Source: an uncultured Rhodopila sp.
GTDB taxonomy: Bacteria; Pseudomonadota; Alphaproteobacteria; Acetobacterales; Acetobacteraceae
Length of the DNA: 64,000 nucleotides
Assembly (NCBI GenBank): GCA_903932145.1
Contig: CAIZFE010000100.1
Coordinates: 48,031-112,030 of the forward strand
Reading direction: 5' to 3'
The notes below the pieces were generated by a model, which was given only the letters and a program-made list of their open reading frames with translations, was not told where the DNA came from and did no database searches. The stretch's first letter is position 1. Every line of letters begins with the position of its first letter. This document shows positions 46,082 to 55,485 of the stretch, one piece after another. The position numbers were made by a program, and so were the translations under genes.

Positions 46082-47257
46082 CTACGACTTGCCTGCTGTC
46101 TGGGCCGCCGGCGCTGGGCTGGCCGGGGGTGGACTGGCAGGTCCGGGGCTCACTTCGATGCCCGGGCGAACGCGCTGGATGCCGTCAGAGACAACCATCT
46201 CACCATCCTTCAGACCCCCGGCGACCACGGCCGTGGTCGGCGTGGACTGGCCGAGTTGGATGCGCCGCTGCTCGACCTTTTTGTCGGCACCGACCACATA
46301 GACATAATCGCCCTGCTGGTCGGACAGCACCGCTTTGCGGGGAATACCCAGCGCCATGACCGGTTGGACCCCTTCGACCAGGACGTTGACGAAGGCGCCG
46401 TCCACCAGGCGGCGTTCGACCGGCTGGCCGGACTCGGACTTGGCGCGGGCCGGATTGGCGATGCGGGCACGCATCAGGATGGTGTCGGTGGTGGCGGAGA
46501 CGGTGGGCTCGACGTAATCGATCTTGCCTTCGCGATCGTACATCGAACCATCGGGCAGGCGGAGCTTGACCACGACGGCGTTGGTGCCGCCCTTATCGGC
46601 GTAGCGCTTCTGCAGTTCCGTCAAAGTCCGGGAGGCGACCGGGAACAGTACGTACATCGGATCCTGGCTCACGATGGATGCCAGCGGTCCCGAACCGGGG
46701 GATACGACGTTGCCGACGGTGATACTGGTGCGGCTGATCTCGCCGGCCACCGGGGCATGGATTTCGGTGTAGGCCAGATTGATCTGCGCGACGTGCAACT
46801 GGGCCTGCGCGGATTGAACCTGAGCGGCCAGGGACCGCTGATTGGCGATCGCGTCATCCACGTTCGACCGCTGGCCGGCCGGCCCGCTCATCAATGATTG
46901 CGCTCGGGCGAGCTGAATGTTGGCGTTGGCGAGGCGGGCGCTGGTATCCGCGACGGCGGCTTCCTGTTGCTGCACCGCAGCCTCGAACGGGCCGCGCTCC
47001 AGCCGATACAGAAGGTCGCCCTGGTTAACCTCGGTGCCTTCCTTGAACAGGCGCTGGTCGAGAAAGGCGGTGACGCGGGCGGTCAGGGCCACTCGCTCGA
47101 TCGCCTGAACGCGGCCGATGAATTCGGAGGTTTCGGTGATCGCGGTCTGCTCCACGCGGACGACGCCAACCGACGGCGGGCCGCCGGGCATCTGAGCGGA
47201 AGCGGCCGACGCCACCGTTAGCAGTGCGGCGAGCGTGAGAGTGCCGGTAGAGCGCAT
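46082..47257 (-). CDS. RND efflux periplasmic adaptor (membrane fusion) protein
   Basis: This ~391-residue adaptor has a signal peptide ([21 protein letters not shown]) and the barrel-sandwich start [24 protein letters not shown] coiled-coil hairpin follows (about residues 95-150, rich in A/Q/L). The second lipoyl half reads [21 protein letters not shown], before beta-barrel and membrane-proximal domains. The C-terminus is a Pro/Ala-rich tail. No lipobox cysteine is seen. It assembles with the adjacent permease. ATG 47257 is chosen at the signal peptide; the frame upstream is open 28 codons further. Confidence 0.94.
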   Translation of the reverse strand: MRSTGTLTLAALLTVASAASAQMPGGPPSVGVVRVEQTAITETSEFIGRVQAIERVALTARVTAFLDQRLFKEGTEVNQGDLLYRLERGPFEAAVQQQEAAVADTSARLANANIQLARAQSLMSGPAGQRSNVDDAIANQRSLAAQVQSAQAQLHVAQINLAYTEIHAPVAGEISRTSITVGNVVSPGSGPLASIVSQDPMYVLFPVASRTLTELQKRYADKGGTNAVVVKLRLPDGSMYDREGKIDYVEPTVSATTDTILMRARIANPARAKSESGQPVERRLVDGAFVNVLVEGVQPVMALGIPRKAVLSDQQGDYVYVVGADKKVEQRRIQLGQSTPTTAVVAGGLKDGEMVVSDGIQRVRPGIEVSPGPASPPPASPAPAAQTAGKS

Positions 47258-47401
47258 CGAGCAAGGTCCCCTGGAAGGCGCCTGCCGCGGCGCAACATAG
47301 AAAATAGGTGAATGGCGGAAATCAGCAATAGTCCTCGTCATAGCCGGTCAGGTCGGAAAAGCAATGACGCGTGCTGACTTTTTCCTTATGCAGGCTTGAT
47401 G

Positions 47402-48139
47402 TTACTCGCCGAGATAGGCGGTGCGCACCCGGCTGTTTGCCCGGATGGCGGTGGCATCGCCTTCCGCGATCAGGGCGCCGTCAGCCATGACGAGGATGCG
47501 ATCAGCGGTTCTAAAAACCGCGTCTGTGTCGTGTTCGGTGAACAGCACCGCGCAGCTATTGTTGCGGGCGAGCATCAGCAGCAGATCCATGACCGCCCGG
47601 CGTTCGGGCGGCGCCATCCCCGCGGTTGGTTCATCAACCAGCAGCAGGCGTGGTTGGTTGGAAATCGCCAGTGCGAGTTCCAGCCGCTTCAGGTCTCCGT
47701 AGGCGAGGGTGCCGCAACCTTGCCCGGCCAAATGCTTCAGCCCAACCTGATCGAGCAAGGCGTCGGCTTCTCGCGTGAATTCGTGGGCGGCCGGCCGGAA
47801 AAAACGCCAGACCGTTCGGTTGCGTGAGATCAGGGCGGTTCGGACGTTGTCCCGCACGGTCATGGAGCCGAACGTTGCCGCGATCTGAAAGCCGCGCCCG
47901 ACGCCGAGGCGCCAGATGCGATCCGGCGACCATGCGGCGATGTTGGTGCCGTCGAGCCGGATTTGGCCGGCGTCTGGCTGGAGTTGTCCGTTCAGCATAT
48001 TAAAGCATGTGGTTTTTCCGGCGCCGTTCGGACCGATCAGCGCGACGACCTCGCCGGCGGCGACGTCGAACGAGACACCACGGACGACTGCGTTGCCGCC
48101 AAACGACTTCGTCAGGGCGCGCACCGAGAGCAGCGTCAT
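47402..48139 (-). CDS. Branched-chain amino-acid-type ABC transporter ATP-binding protein (LivG-like)
   Basis: This ATPase powers the fused permease upstream. The ~245-residue protein shows Walker A GPNGAGKTT, the LivG-type GRGFQIAATFGSMTVRDNV Q-loop, a slightly degenerate signature LAYGDLKRLELA, Walker B LLLVDEPTAGM and the H-loop FTEHDTDAVF. ATG 48139 overlaps the permease stop (ATGA). A second ATPase (LivF), usual in this class, is not next to it, so the system may use two copies of this subunit or a LivF encoded elsewhere. Confidence 0.92.
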   Translation of the reverse strand: MTLLSVRALTKSFGGNAVVRGVSFDVAAGEVVALIGPNGAGKTTCFNMLNGQLQPDAGQIRLDGTNIAAWSPDRIWRLGVGRGFQIAATFGSMTVRDNVRTALISRNRTVWRFFRPAAHEFTREADALLDQVGLKHLAGQGCGTLAYGDLKRLELALAISNQPRLLLVDEPTAGMAPPERRAVMDLLLMLARNNSCAVLFTEHDTDAVFRTADRILVMADGALIAEGDATAIRANSRVRTAYLGE

Positions 48140-49941
48140 GATCGGCGCCACCTTCCCGCGAGGCCGTCGGGAAACAGCAACACCAGCGCGATGATCGTCA
48201 GACCCAGTGCCATGCGCCACAGGGATACAGTTTGCAGCAGCAGGTCATACAGTCCGGTGTAGGCGATGGCACCGACGATCGGGCCGATCGCTGTGTCGAT
48301 CCCGCCCAGAAGCACCATTAACAGGCCATCGACCGACTTGCCGACGGCGACGTAGGTGGGAAACACACTGCCGGTTTTGAACGCGAACAGGCCTCCGGAC
48401 AGGCCAGCCGCCGCGCCTGACAGGGCGAACGCCACCATGCGCAGACGCTCCGGTTGTAAGCCGATCGACAGGGCGCGGGGCTCGCTATCCCGAGCGGCCA
48501 TGAGGGCAAGGCCGTAGGGGGAGCGGATGACGCGTTGCAGCAGCCAGATCGCGATGGCGGTCAGTGCCAGCACCCACCAGAAGAATGGTACCGGTCCGGA
48601 TGGCCAGACTCCGAGGATGCCGTCGTCTCCGCCGGTCAGCCAGGTCCACTGGGTTGCGACCGCCCAGACGATCTGGGCGAAGGCCAGGGTCAGCATCGCC
48701 AGATAGACACCGGACAGGCGGACCACGAACCAGCCGAACAGGGCGGCTGTGGCTCCGGTGGCCACTGGCGCGGCGAGTAAGGCGAGGGGCATGGGAGCCG
48801 CCAGCATCTTGAGGGACAGGGCCGATGCGTAGGCGCCGATGCCGAACCAGGCTGCATGGCCGAAACTGATCATGCCGCCCGGACCCATCATCAGATGCAG
48901 GCCGGAGGCGAACAGCGCGGCGATCAGCACCTCGGTTTCGACGGACAGCCAGTACGGGGGCAGCCAGAACGGCGTCGCGGCGGCAAGCGCGACCACGGCG
49001 CCGCCCAACCAGAAAAGGGTTGGCGATGGCCGGGTGAACAGTATTCGGGTTGTCTGGTTCGGGGCCGTCAACGGGATGTCACCGAGCAGGCCGTTGGGGC
49101 GGATGGTCAGGACGGCGGCCATGATGACGAAGATCAGCACCAGGGTCGCATGCGGGAAAAACACGATGCCGAACGCTTGCAACTCTCCGATCAGCAGGCT
49201 GGCGAGGAAGGCTCCGCCCACGCTGCCCATGCCGCCGACCACGACGACGACGAACGCCTCGACGATCACCGAAAGGTCCATTTGGGTGTTGGCCGAGGTG
49301 TCCGGCAGGATCAGCGCGCCGCCGAGTCCGGCCAATCCGGCGCCCAGGGCAAAGATCGTGGTGGACAGCAGGCGTTGGTCGATCCCCAGGGCGGCGGCCA
49401 TGTCCCGGTTTTCGGTGCAGGCGCGGATCAGCATGCCGAAACGGGTGCGGGATAACAGAAGAAGCAGACTTACCAGCACGAACGGGCCGATCGCGATCAG
49501 CACCAGATCGTAAAGCGGGAAGCGGCTGTCCAGGATGGTGACGAAACCGCGGAGCCAGGAGGCTCGGGGCAACGGGAGGTCGTTTGGTCCCCAGAGCAGC
49601 AGGGTCGCATCCTGAATGACCAGCATGACACCGAAGGTCGCCAACAACTGGAACAGTTCGGGGGCGTGGTAGAGGCGCCGCAAAAGCGTCGTTTCCAGCG
49701 CGGCACCGATCGCGGCGACGGCGAGGGCGGTGGCGGCGATGCCGGCGACGAACCAAACCGGGTCGTGCGGCAGGCGGGTCAGGATGGTCCAGCCGATATA
49801 GGCGCCCAGCATGAACAGGCTGCCATGGGCGAAGTTGACGACTCGGGTGACGCCGAAGATGACGGTGAGGCCGGCTGCGGTCAGGAACAGCGAGACCGAA
49901 CTGGAGAGGCCGGTCAGGAACTGGATCACGAGGAAGCTCAT
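48136..49941 (-). CDS. Fused LivH-LivM branched-chain amino-acid-type ABC permease
   Basis: One ~601-residue chain contains both membrane subunits. Residues ~1-290 are LivH-like (GLTVIFGVTRVVNFAHGSLFMLGAYIG; VVVVVGGMGSVGGAFLASLLIGE). Residues ~310-600 are LivM-like (ALFASGLHLMMGPGGMISFGHAAWFGIGAY; KSVDGLLMVLLGGIDTAIGPIVGA). Such fusions are known in Proteobacteria. Substrates of this family range from branched-chain amino acids to amides, urea and aromatic acids. ATG 49941 starts the first transmembrane helix. The stop overlaps the ATPase start, and the binding protein is encoded 261 nt upstream. Confidence 0.93.
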   Translation of the reverse strand: MSFLVIQFLTGLSSSVSLFLTAAGLTVIFGVTRVVNFAHGSLFMLGAYIGWTILTRLPHDPVWFVAGIAATALAVAAIGAALETTLLRRLYHAPELFQLLATFGVMLVIQDATLLLWGPNDLPLPRASWLRGFVTILDSRFPLYDLVLIAIGPFVLVSLLLLLSRTRFGMLIRACTENRDMAAALGIDQRLLSTTIFALGAGLAGLGGALILPDTSANTQMDLSVIVEAFVVVVVGGMGSVGGAFLASLLIGELQAFGIVFFPHATLVLIFVIMAAVLTIRPNGLLGDIPLTAPNQTTRILFTRPSPTLFWLGGAVVALAAATPFWLPPYWLSVETEVLIAALFASGLHLMMGPGGMISFGHAAWFGIGAYASALSLKMLAAPMPLALLAAPVATGATAALFGWFVVRLSGVYLAMLTLAFAQIVWAVATQWTWLTGGDDGILGVWPSGPVPFFWWVLALTAIAIWLLQRVIRSPYGLALMAARDSEPRALSIGLQPERLRMVAFALSGAAAGLSGGLFAFKTGSVFPTYVAVGKSVDGLLMVLLGGIDTAIGPIVGAIAYTGLYDLLLQTVSLWRMALGLTIIALVLLFPDGLAGRWRRS

Positions 49942-50202
49942 GCGGCGGGCCGGCGCGATATGCTTTTTCGCTTGGCTGTGCCTGGCGCCCCGGAGATCGG
50001 GATCAGACAAATAGTGGGGTGGTCATTGTCCTGCTCACCGCCATGACGGTGGGAGCGCCGTATGGCATGACGATAAGACTGTAGTTCGCTATCACGGCGA
50101 GAGAGCCGTCTGCCATGGCGATGAATAGTCCATGGTTCGGCCCGGCTTCGTCTCCGCAAGCGGCCTACCCCGATGCCTGCTGGGCCAAGGCCGGCCAAGT
50201 CC

Positions 50203-51405
50203 CTATCCGGCGTTCGGCCGCAGGGACTTCACCACCTGATCCGTCGGCAAATAGTCCGCGCCGTTGGCATAACGCCAATCGACCATCGTGCCTTTGCCGT
50301 CCTTCAAGGCGGTCGTGCCGACGAAGGTCCCCAGCGTGCCCTGGTGATCCAGGCTTCGGTAGGCCGCCGAACCGAAGGGCGAGTCGAAGGTGGCTCCACT
50401 GAAGCCGTCCACCAGTTTGTCGAGATCCAGCGCGCCGGCCTTCGCGATGCCGGCGGCGATGGACTGGATCAGGGTGTAGCCCACCACCGAACCCATGCCG
50501 GGCACTTTCTCGAACCGAGCCTTGTAGGCCGCGATGAAGGCCTGGTTGGCTTTGGTTGTGACTTGTTCTTGCGGATAGCCGGTGACGATCCAGCCAACGG
50601 GAGTCTCATCTCCAAGCGGTTCGAGGTATTCGGGCTCTCCGGTCAGGACCGAGACGACGGAGCGGTTCTCGAACAGGCCCCGGGTGTTGCCCTGACGGAC
50701 GAAATTCGTCAGGTCGGGGCCGAAGGTGACATTCAGGATGGCGTCGGGCTTCGCCTCCGCCAGGGCGGCGGCGGTGGCGCCGGCATCGATTTTCCCCAAT
50801 GCGGGCCATTGCTCGCCGACCCATTCCACGTCGGGACGCTTGGCGGACAGCAGGGCCTTGAACCATTTGACCGTGGAGAGGCCATATTCGTAGTTCGGCG
50901 CAACCGTGACCCAGCGCTTGGCGGGCAGCTTCGCGGCTTCCTCGACCAGCATCGCGGCCTGCATGTAGGTGGAGGGGCGCAGGCGGAAGCAGGTGCGGTT
51001 GCCTTTTTCCCAGACCAACGCGTCGGACAGGGGCTCCCCGGCGACGTAGAGGCACTTCCGTTGCGCGGCGAAGTCGGACAGGGCCAGTCCGACATTGGAC
51101 AAATAGCCCCCCGCCAGGATGTCCACCTTTTGCTCGTCCAGCAGTTCGCCCGCCAGCCGGATCGTGTCCTGCGGCTTGCCGGCGTCATCGCGGCTGATGA
51201 CCTCCAGTTTGCGACCGAGGACACCGCCGCGGGCGTTGATCTCATCCGTCGCGAGCTGCCAGCCGTTGCGGTAGGGCAGGGTGAAGGACGGGATGGCCGA
51301 GTAGGAGTTGATCTCGCCAATCCGGATCGGCGCCGGCTGCGCTCGGACAATCGCCGGAGCGGCTAACACGGCAGTGGTTCCCAGTAGTGTGCGGCGGCTG
51401 AGCAT
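50203..51405 (-). CDS. ABC transporter substrate-binding protein (Leu/Ile/Val-binding type)
   Basis: This periplasmic Peripla_BP_6 receptor of 400 residues has a twin-arginine-like signal (MLSRRTLLGTTAVLAAPAIVRA). The mature start PIRIGEINSYSAIPSFTLPYRNGWQLATDEINARGGVLGRK is typical of amide/urea/branched-chain binding proteins in pattern. Ligand-loop segments GGYLSNVGLALSDFA and YGLSTVKWFKALL follow. It is the first gene of the transporter operon with the LivHM fusion and LivG-like ATPase. The ligand cannot be named from sequence. Confidence 0.92.
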   Translation of the reverse strand: MLSRRTLLGTTAVLAAPAIVRAQPAPIRIGEINSYSAIPSFTLPYRNGWQLATDEINARGGVLGRKLEVISRDDAGKPQDTIRLAGELLDEQKVDILAGGYLSNVGLALSDFAAQRKCLYVAGEPLSDALVWEKGNRTCFRLRPSTYMQAAMLVEEAAKLPAKRWVTVAPNYEYGLSTVKWFKALLSAKRPDVEWVGEQWPALGKIDAGATAAALAEAKPDAILNVTFGPDLTNFVRQGNTRGLFENRSVVSVLTGEPEYLEPLGDETPVGWIVTGYPQEQVTTKANQAFIAAYKARFEKVPGMGSVVGYTLIQSIAAGIAKAGALDLDKLVDGFSGATFDSPFGSAAYRSLDHQGTLGTFVGTTALKDGKGTMVDWRYANGADYLPTDQVVKSLRPNAG

Positions 51406-51758
51406 GACGGAGTTCCTGAACGGTCAGCCTGTGCTTATGGGTGTGCACTGTTTCGCGCAAGATGTCGGGCTGGGCGGCGAGGGTCCTTATTGCGGATATT
51501 GGTTGGGGCCGGTCGTTGCCGCGGCCGCCGCCATGCAGCGGATTTGACGTGGCTTGCGCGCGCGGGACGGTAGAACGGATTCTTCGATCGAACCGACGAA
51601 TATAATTTGGAGTCGTTATGGCATTAGGGGTTGACCACTGGCCATAAAGATATCATCCTATCTTCCGATGTCGATACAATGTCGTCACAATAACGTGTTA
51701 CATAAGATCCGCCGCGGCCGCAAATTTTTGCAGTAAATTTTCAAATAGGACTATCACC
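51406..51758. other. Intergenic region between binding-protein and PEP-CTERM genes
   Basis: This 353-nt divergent gap must hold both promoters. Its right half (about 51590-51750) is strikingly AT-rich for this genome and includes TTGACC near 51629 with TATC/TAT-rich words after it, but I cannot fix a promoter with confidence. No ORF or hairpin of note was seen. Confidence 0.5.
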
Positions 51759-52424
51759 ATGAAAATCATTATTCTCGGCGGACTCGCGGCTTGCCTGGCA
51801 CTTTCTCCTGCGCGGGCGGACCCGATTTACGATGTAAGCTTCTCGTTCACGGCGAATCAGGTCGGTAACATATCAGGCACCACGTTTGCCAATGATGGGA
51901 CCACCGTCAGCGGCACCCTGATTGATGCCGCGGCCCCCTATGACGACGGCGGAGACTATCCCAGCACCGACCTTTTCCAGTCGGTGCAGATATCGAGCTA
52001 CAGCGTCGCGCCCGGCATCTACACCGGGCCGATTACCTTCAGTCTGTCAAGCACTCACACTAACTACGGCCAAATAGACACATTACCCCAAGGATCCCGG
52101 CTGAGTTTCTACAACCTCAGCAGGGCCACCGTGCAGCTCACGCCCGAGGCCGGCGAAGCCGCGACGAGCGTCGTTCTGGAGCTCTACAACGACAACCACG
52201 GCACCAACTACGCACAGTTGATATTTTACGATGCCTCGGGCACCGAGCTTACGGGAACAGAATACTCCGGCCAGACAGGCGACCCCGGCGCGGTGACTTA
52301 CAGCCTGTTGACGCCCGAGACCGTGCCGGAACCTTCGTCGCTCGCTATCCTGGGCATGGCGCTGCTGGCAGGCTTCGCAGTCACAACGGGCCGCGGCAAG
52401 CGGTTGGGCGGGTTAGCGCACTAA
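51759..52424 (+). CDS. PEP-CTERM sorting-domain exported protein
   Basis: This 221-residue exported protein has a signal peptide (MKIIILGGLAACLALSPARA) and a Thr/Ser/Asp-rich beta-type body. It ends in a textbook PEP-CTERM tail: VPEPSSLAILGMALLAGFAV, then a basic cluster (GRGKR). Exosortase EpsH/XrtA-type enzymes recognise that tail and sort such proteins to the surface, usually with exopolysaccharide. No exosortase or polysaccharide gene lies in the window. AGGA precedes the ATG. The function of the body is unknown. Confidence 0.85.
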   Translation: MKIIILGGLAACLALSPARADPIYDVSFSFTANQVGNISGTTFANDGTTVSGTLIDAAAPYDDGGDYPSTDLFQSVQISSYSVAPGIYTGPITFSLSSTHTNYGQIDTLPQGSRLSFYNLSRATVQLTPEAGEAATSVVLELYNDNHGTNYAQLIFYDASGTELTGTEYSGQTGDPGAVTYSLLTPETVPEPSSLAILGMALLAGFAVTTGRGKRLGGLAH

Positions 52425-52467
52425 AACCCGCCAGTCCCACCGGGCGCGGTCGCTTCCGCGCTCGGTC

Positions 52468-52484
52468 AGCCAAGTGCCTTGGCT
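52468..52484. terminator. Weak hairpin between convergent genes
   Basis: AGCCAAG and CTTGGCT pair around a TGC loop in the 132-nt gap between the PEP-CTERM and SBP_bac_5 stops. There is no T-run. It is offered as a possible shared terminator only. Confidence 0.35.
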
Positions 52485-52556
52485 GGTCGGCATTCGACCA
52501 GTCGAGGGGGTGCGCACGGCATACCACTTCTGCTGACCGCGGCATTAAGTCCGAAT

Positions 52557-54128
52557 TCAGGTCTTTTCGATGTTCCAGAACACCGCCGAAGGTCCCTTGG
52601 GAATGCCATGCACGTTATCGCGCCACGCGGAGGTTTGCAGGTAGCGACCGAGCGGAATGAATGGCAGGAATTTGAAGGCTTCCAGCTCGTACTCGCGTTC
52701 CAGTTTGGTTTGTTCCGACTTGTCGGTGGTTTCCAGCCAGGTGCCATAGATTTGCTCCATGCGGGCATCCTCCGGCCAGCCGAACCAGCCCTTTTTCCCG
52801 TCACCGCGAATGAACGCGGCCAGTAATGGATCGCGGTAGTCGGGGACCGGAGCGACCGTGCAGAAGATGGACCAGCCGCCGTTTTCCAAGGGTTCGCGGC
52901 TGGTGCGGCGCGATTGAACGGTGGCCCAGTCCATCGCCTGATCGTCGATGTTGAAGCCGCATTCCGACAGCATCTGCGACACCACCGAGGATGTCGGGTT
53001 GTAGTAGATATGGTCGGTGGGGTGCAGTAGCACCAGCCGCTCGTTCTTATAGCCGGCTTTATCGAGCATCGCCTTCACCTGTTGCGGTGTGTGGCGGGTG
53101 CGGATCGCTTCCATGCCGGCCTCGTCCACCTCGGGCTTGCCCGATTGCAGGAACCCGATCGGCGCGATGGCATTGGCCGGATCGCCGCCCATGACGGCGG
53201 CCATGACCTCCTGCTGGTCGACCGCCGCCAGCATGGCCTGACGGATCGCCGGGTTGTTGGTCGGGTATTGCAGGTGATTGGGGCGCATGAACAGGATCTG
53301 GCCGTAGGCGTCCAGGTTGCCGGTCACCACGCCGGGAGTCTTTTTGAGTAACGGAATCAAATCGGGCAGCGGGATTTCCATCCAGTCCACCTCACCTGTG
53401 ATCAGCGCATTGGCGGCGGTCTGCGCGTCGGGAATCATCTTCCATTCCACGCGGTCCACCAGCACGCGATGGCCGCCGGCGGTGTAGCTGGATGGTTCGT
53501 CGCGTGGCACGTAGCGATCGAATTTTGCGAACGCAGCGTGGCTGGCGAGGACATGCTCGTCGTTTAGCCAGCGGAACGGGCCGCTGCCGATGGCCTCGGG
53601 GATCTGCTTGAACGGATCGGTCTTTGCCAGGCGTTCCGGCATCATGACGGGCGGGATGATGAACTGCGACAGCAACATGCGCAGATGCGGATAGGGCTTG
53701 TTCAACCGCAAAACGAAGCTGCGATCGTCAATGGTTTCGATCGCATCCATTCGGGCTTCCAGCGTGCCGCCGGCGGGGTTGCGCTTCATCCATCGCTTCA
53801 GCGAGGCGACACAGTCCCGGGCGAGGACTTTTTCACCGTCGTGCCACCAGAGATTTTCCCGAAGTTTCAGCGTCCAGCGCCTGGCACCGTCCTCCATCAG
53901 ATCGGATTCGACCATTTGCGGGTGGGCGTTCATCGCCTCGTCGCGGCCATAGAGCTGGTCGAACACCATGTAGCCCATGTTTCGCGCGATCTGCGAACTG
54001 GTCCACACCGGATCGATGCTGTTGAGGGCAACCTGCGGGATCATGGTCAGCGTTTGCGTGCGCCCCGCGATAGCCGGACGTGCCAATGCGGCCGCGGCGG
54101 CACCTGCCAGAAGATTGCGTCTTTTCAT
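52557..54128 (-). CDS. ABC transporter substrate-binding protein (oligopeptide/SBP_bac_5 type)
   Basis: This periplasmic receptor of about 523 residues has a signal MKRRNLLAGAAAAALARPAIA. The SBP_bac_5 fold shows LNSIDPVWTSSQIARNMGYMVFDQLYG, MVESDLMEDGARRWTLKLRENLWWHDGEKVLARDC (a family hallmark pattern), GSGPFRW and NNPAIRQAMLAAVDQQ. These proteins bind peptides, nickel, heme or glycans. No DppBCDF-type permease is adjacent, so it is an orphan here. ATG 54128 has GGGGAGAG upstream. It follows the COG0523 GTPase by 25 nt on the same strand. Confidence 0.92.
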   Translation of the reverse strand: MKRRNLLAGAAAAALARPAIAGRTQTLTMIPQVALNSIDPVWTSSQIARNMGYMVFDQLYGRDEAMNAHPQMVESDLMEDGARRWTLKLRENLWWHDGEKVLARDCVASLKRWMKRNPAGGTLEARMDAIETIDDRSFVLRLNKPYPHLRMLLSQFIIPPVMMPERLAKTDPFKQIPEAIGSGPFRWLNDEHVLASHAAFAKFDRYVPRDEPSSYTAGGHRVLVDRVEWKMIPDAQTAANALITGEVDWMEIPLPDLIPLLKKTPGVVTGNLDAYGQILFMRPNHLQYPTNNPAIRQAMLAAVDQQEVMAAVMGGDPANAIAPIGFLQSGKPEVDEAGMEAIRTRHTPQQVKAMLDKAGYKNERLVLLHPTDHIYYNPTSSVVSQMLSECGFNIDDQAMDWATVQSRRTSREPLENGGWSIFCTVAPVPDYRDPLLAAFIRGDGKKGWFGWPEDARMEQIYGTWLETTDKSEQTKLEREYELEAFKFLPFIPLGRYLQTSAWRDNVHGIPKGPSAVFWNIEKT

Positions 54129-54153
54129 TATTCTCTCCCCGTTGGCGGGAAGG

Positions 54154-55398
54154 CTACGCGTTGAACCGGCCGGACGTCGAGGGTGACGATGCGATGGCGT
54201 CACGCACCTCCTCTTCGATCGCGTCCAGTAACCGCGATACGAAATAGCGAGGCACGCCGGTTGTTATGAAAACGATGCGTGTTCTTTCGTCGACGCTCGG
54301 CCAGCGGTCGAGAAAATCTGGCGGACTAACGACGTGACGAACGCCATGGATCACCGCGGGGCGTCCCGGCATTTCTTCGATGGCAACGAGGCCTTTCAGG
54401 CGCAGCAGGCGAGAACCACAGTGTTCGGCAACGGCTTGCAGCAGTAACGTCAGGGCGAGGGCTGGGATCGGCCGGTCCCGCAGGACCGTGAACGTATCGA
54501 TCCCGGCGTGGGCTGGCTGGCGGGGGGTGCGTGACAGTCGTTCGGATAATGTCACGACGGATGTTTCGCCGAACAGATCGGCTGGTGTGGTCTCGATGGT
54601 TGTCAGGCGCGGGGCGAGGGGATTGAGCGCATTCAGTGCGGGAATTAATCGGTTGGATGACGGATGAATGGCGCTCGCCGCCTCTGCCTTGCCGTCCTGG
54701 CCCGGCTCGTCCGCGTAGGTATCAAGTAAAGCGCTAGGCGGAGAACACTCTTTCACCGGCCGCGATATTATTTTCTCCGTCATGGCCGGGCTTGGCCCGG
54801 CCACCCACGACTGTTCTGACGTCTGCATGGCAAGTCCCGGGTGACCGAGCCAAGGTCGGCCGTGACGCATGGGTAAATCTGTCCCGCCAGAGGCGTTGAC
54901 CCGAACAGGGCGTGGCAATAAATCGGTCTTGCTGAATAGAATTCGATCGGCGAGAGCAACCTGATGTCTGGCCTCGACGTGATCACGCAAAGTGGCTTCA
55001 CCATGAATCGTATCGACCAGCGTTACGACATAAGGAAGCCGGTGTGTTGCCGACACGGGGGCATCGGTCATCATGCTTTGCAACACCGGGGCGGGATCGG
55101 ACAGGCCGGATGTTTCGATCAGCACCCGGTCGTAGTCGATCTCGCCGGCTTCGCGGCGGCGCCAAAGATCCATCAGCGTCCTGGCAAGATCGGTCTGGAC
55201 CGCGCAGCACAGGCAGCCGGTGTTCAACGTCAGTACTGAATCATCGCTGGCGGCGATCAGATCGTGATCCAGTCCGATTTCGCCGAATTCGTTGACGATG
55301 ACAGCGGTTCGTCCATACGCGGGGTCGCGCAGGATGCGACTGATCAGTGTCGTCTTGCCGCTACCGAGAAAGCCTGTGACGACCGTTACGGGGATCAA
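54154..55398 (-). CDS. COG0523 (CobW/ZNG1-like) metallochaperone GTPase with in-frame repeat insertion
   Basis: This G3E-family GTPase helps insert or traffic metals such as zinc or cobalt. It has Walker A GFLGSGKTT (residues 9-17), the metal-binding CLCC at 62-65 in the CxCC motif, IETSGLSDPAP and the base-specificity SKTD at 156-159. The CobW C-terminal domain ends the protein (about residues 290-400). Between SKTDL and RLIPALNALNP, normally close together, lie ~85 extra residues (about 163-247) encoded by palindromic repeat sequence. The frame stays open. The start is TTG 55398 with GGAG 8 nt upstream. Activity with this insert is uncertain. Confidence 0.88.
   Translation of the reverse strand: MIPVTVVTGFLGSGKTTLISRILRDPAYGRTAVIVNEFGEIGLDHDLIAASDDSVLTLNTGCLCCAVQTDLARTLMDLWRRREAGEIDYDRVLIETSGLSDPAPVLQSMMTDAPVSATHRLPYVVTLVDTIHGEATLRDHVEARHQVALADRILFSKTDLLPRPVRVNASGGTDLPMRHGRPWLGHPGLAMQTSEQSWVAGPSPAMTEKIISRPVKECSPPSALLDTYADEPGQDGKAEAASAIHPSSNRLIPALNALNPLAPRLTTIETTPADLFGETSVVTLSERLSRTPRQPAHAGIDTFTVLRDRPIPALALTLLLQAVAEHCGSRLLRLKGLVAIEEMPGRPAVIHGVRHVVSPPDFLDRWPSVDERTRIVFITTGVPRYFVSRLLDAIEEEVRDAIASSPSTSGRFNA
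54778..54873. repeat. GGCCGGGC-type palindromic repeat inside the COG0523 gene
   Basis: The left half (GTCATGGCCGGGCTTGGCC then CGGCCACCCACGACT) is nearly identical to the intergenic copy at 33680, and the right half (GGGTGACCGAGCCAAGG to GTGACG, then ATGGGTAAATC) is the matching mirror arm. It is translated as part of residues ~176-207 of the GTPase. A second, decayed CTGGCCCGGCTCGTCCG word near 54699-54716 suggests two repeat units were inserted. Confidence 0.85.
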
Positions 55399-55424
55399 GT
55401 GTTAAACTCCGTCGCGGCCGCTGG

Positions 55425-55449
55425 CCCGGACAAGCCGGGCCATGACGGA
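55425..55449. repeat. Half palindromic repeat
   Basis: TGGCCCGGACAAGCCGGGCC followed by ATGAC matches one arm of the 42781-42851 repeat. It lies in the 87-nt gap between the ABC ATPase stop and the COG0523 start. Confidence 0.7.
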
Positions 55450-55485
55450 TCGGGCAGGATACGCTGCCCGCGTCCCCCGATAAGG

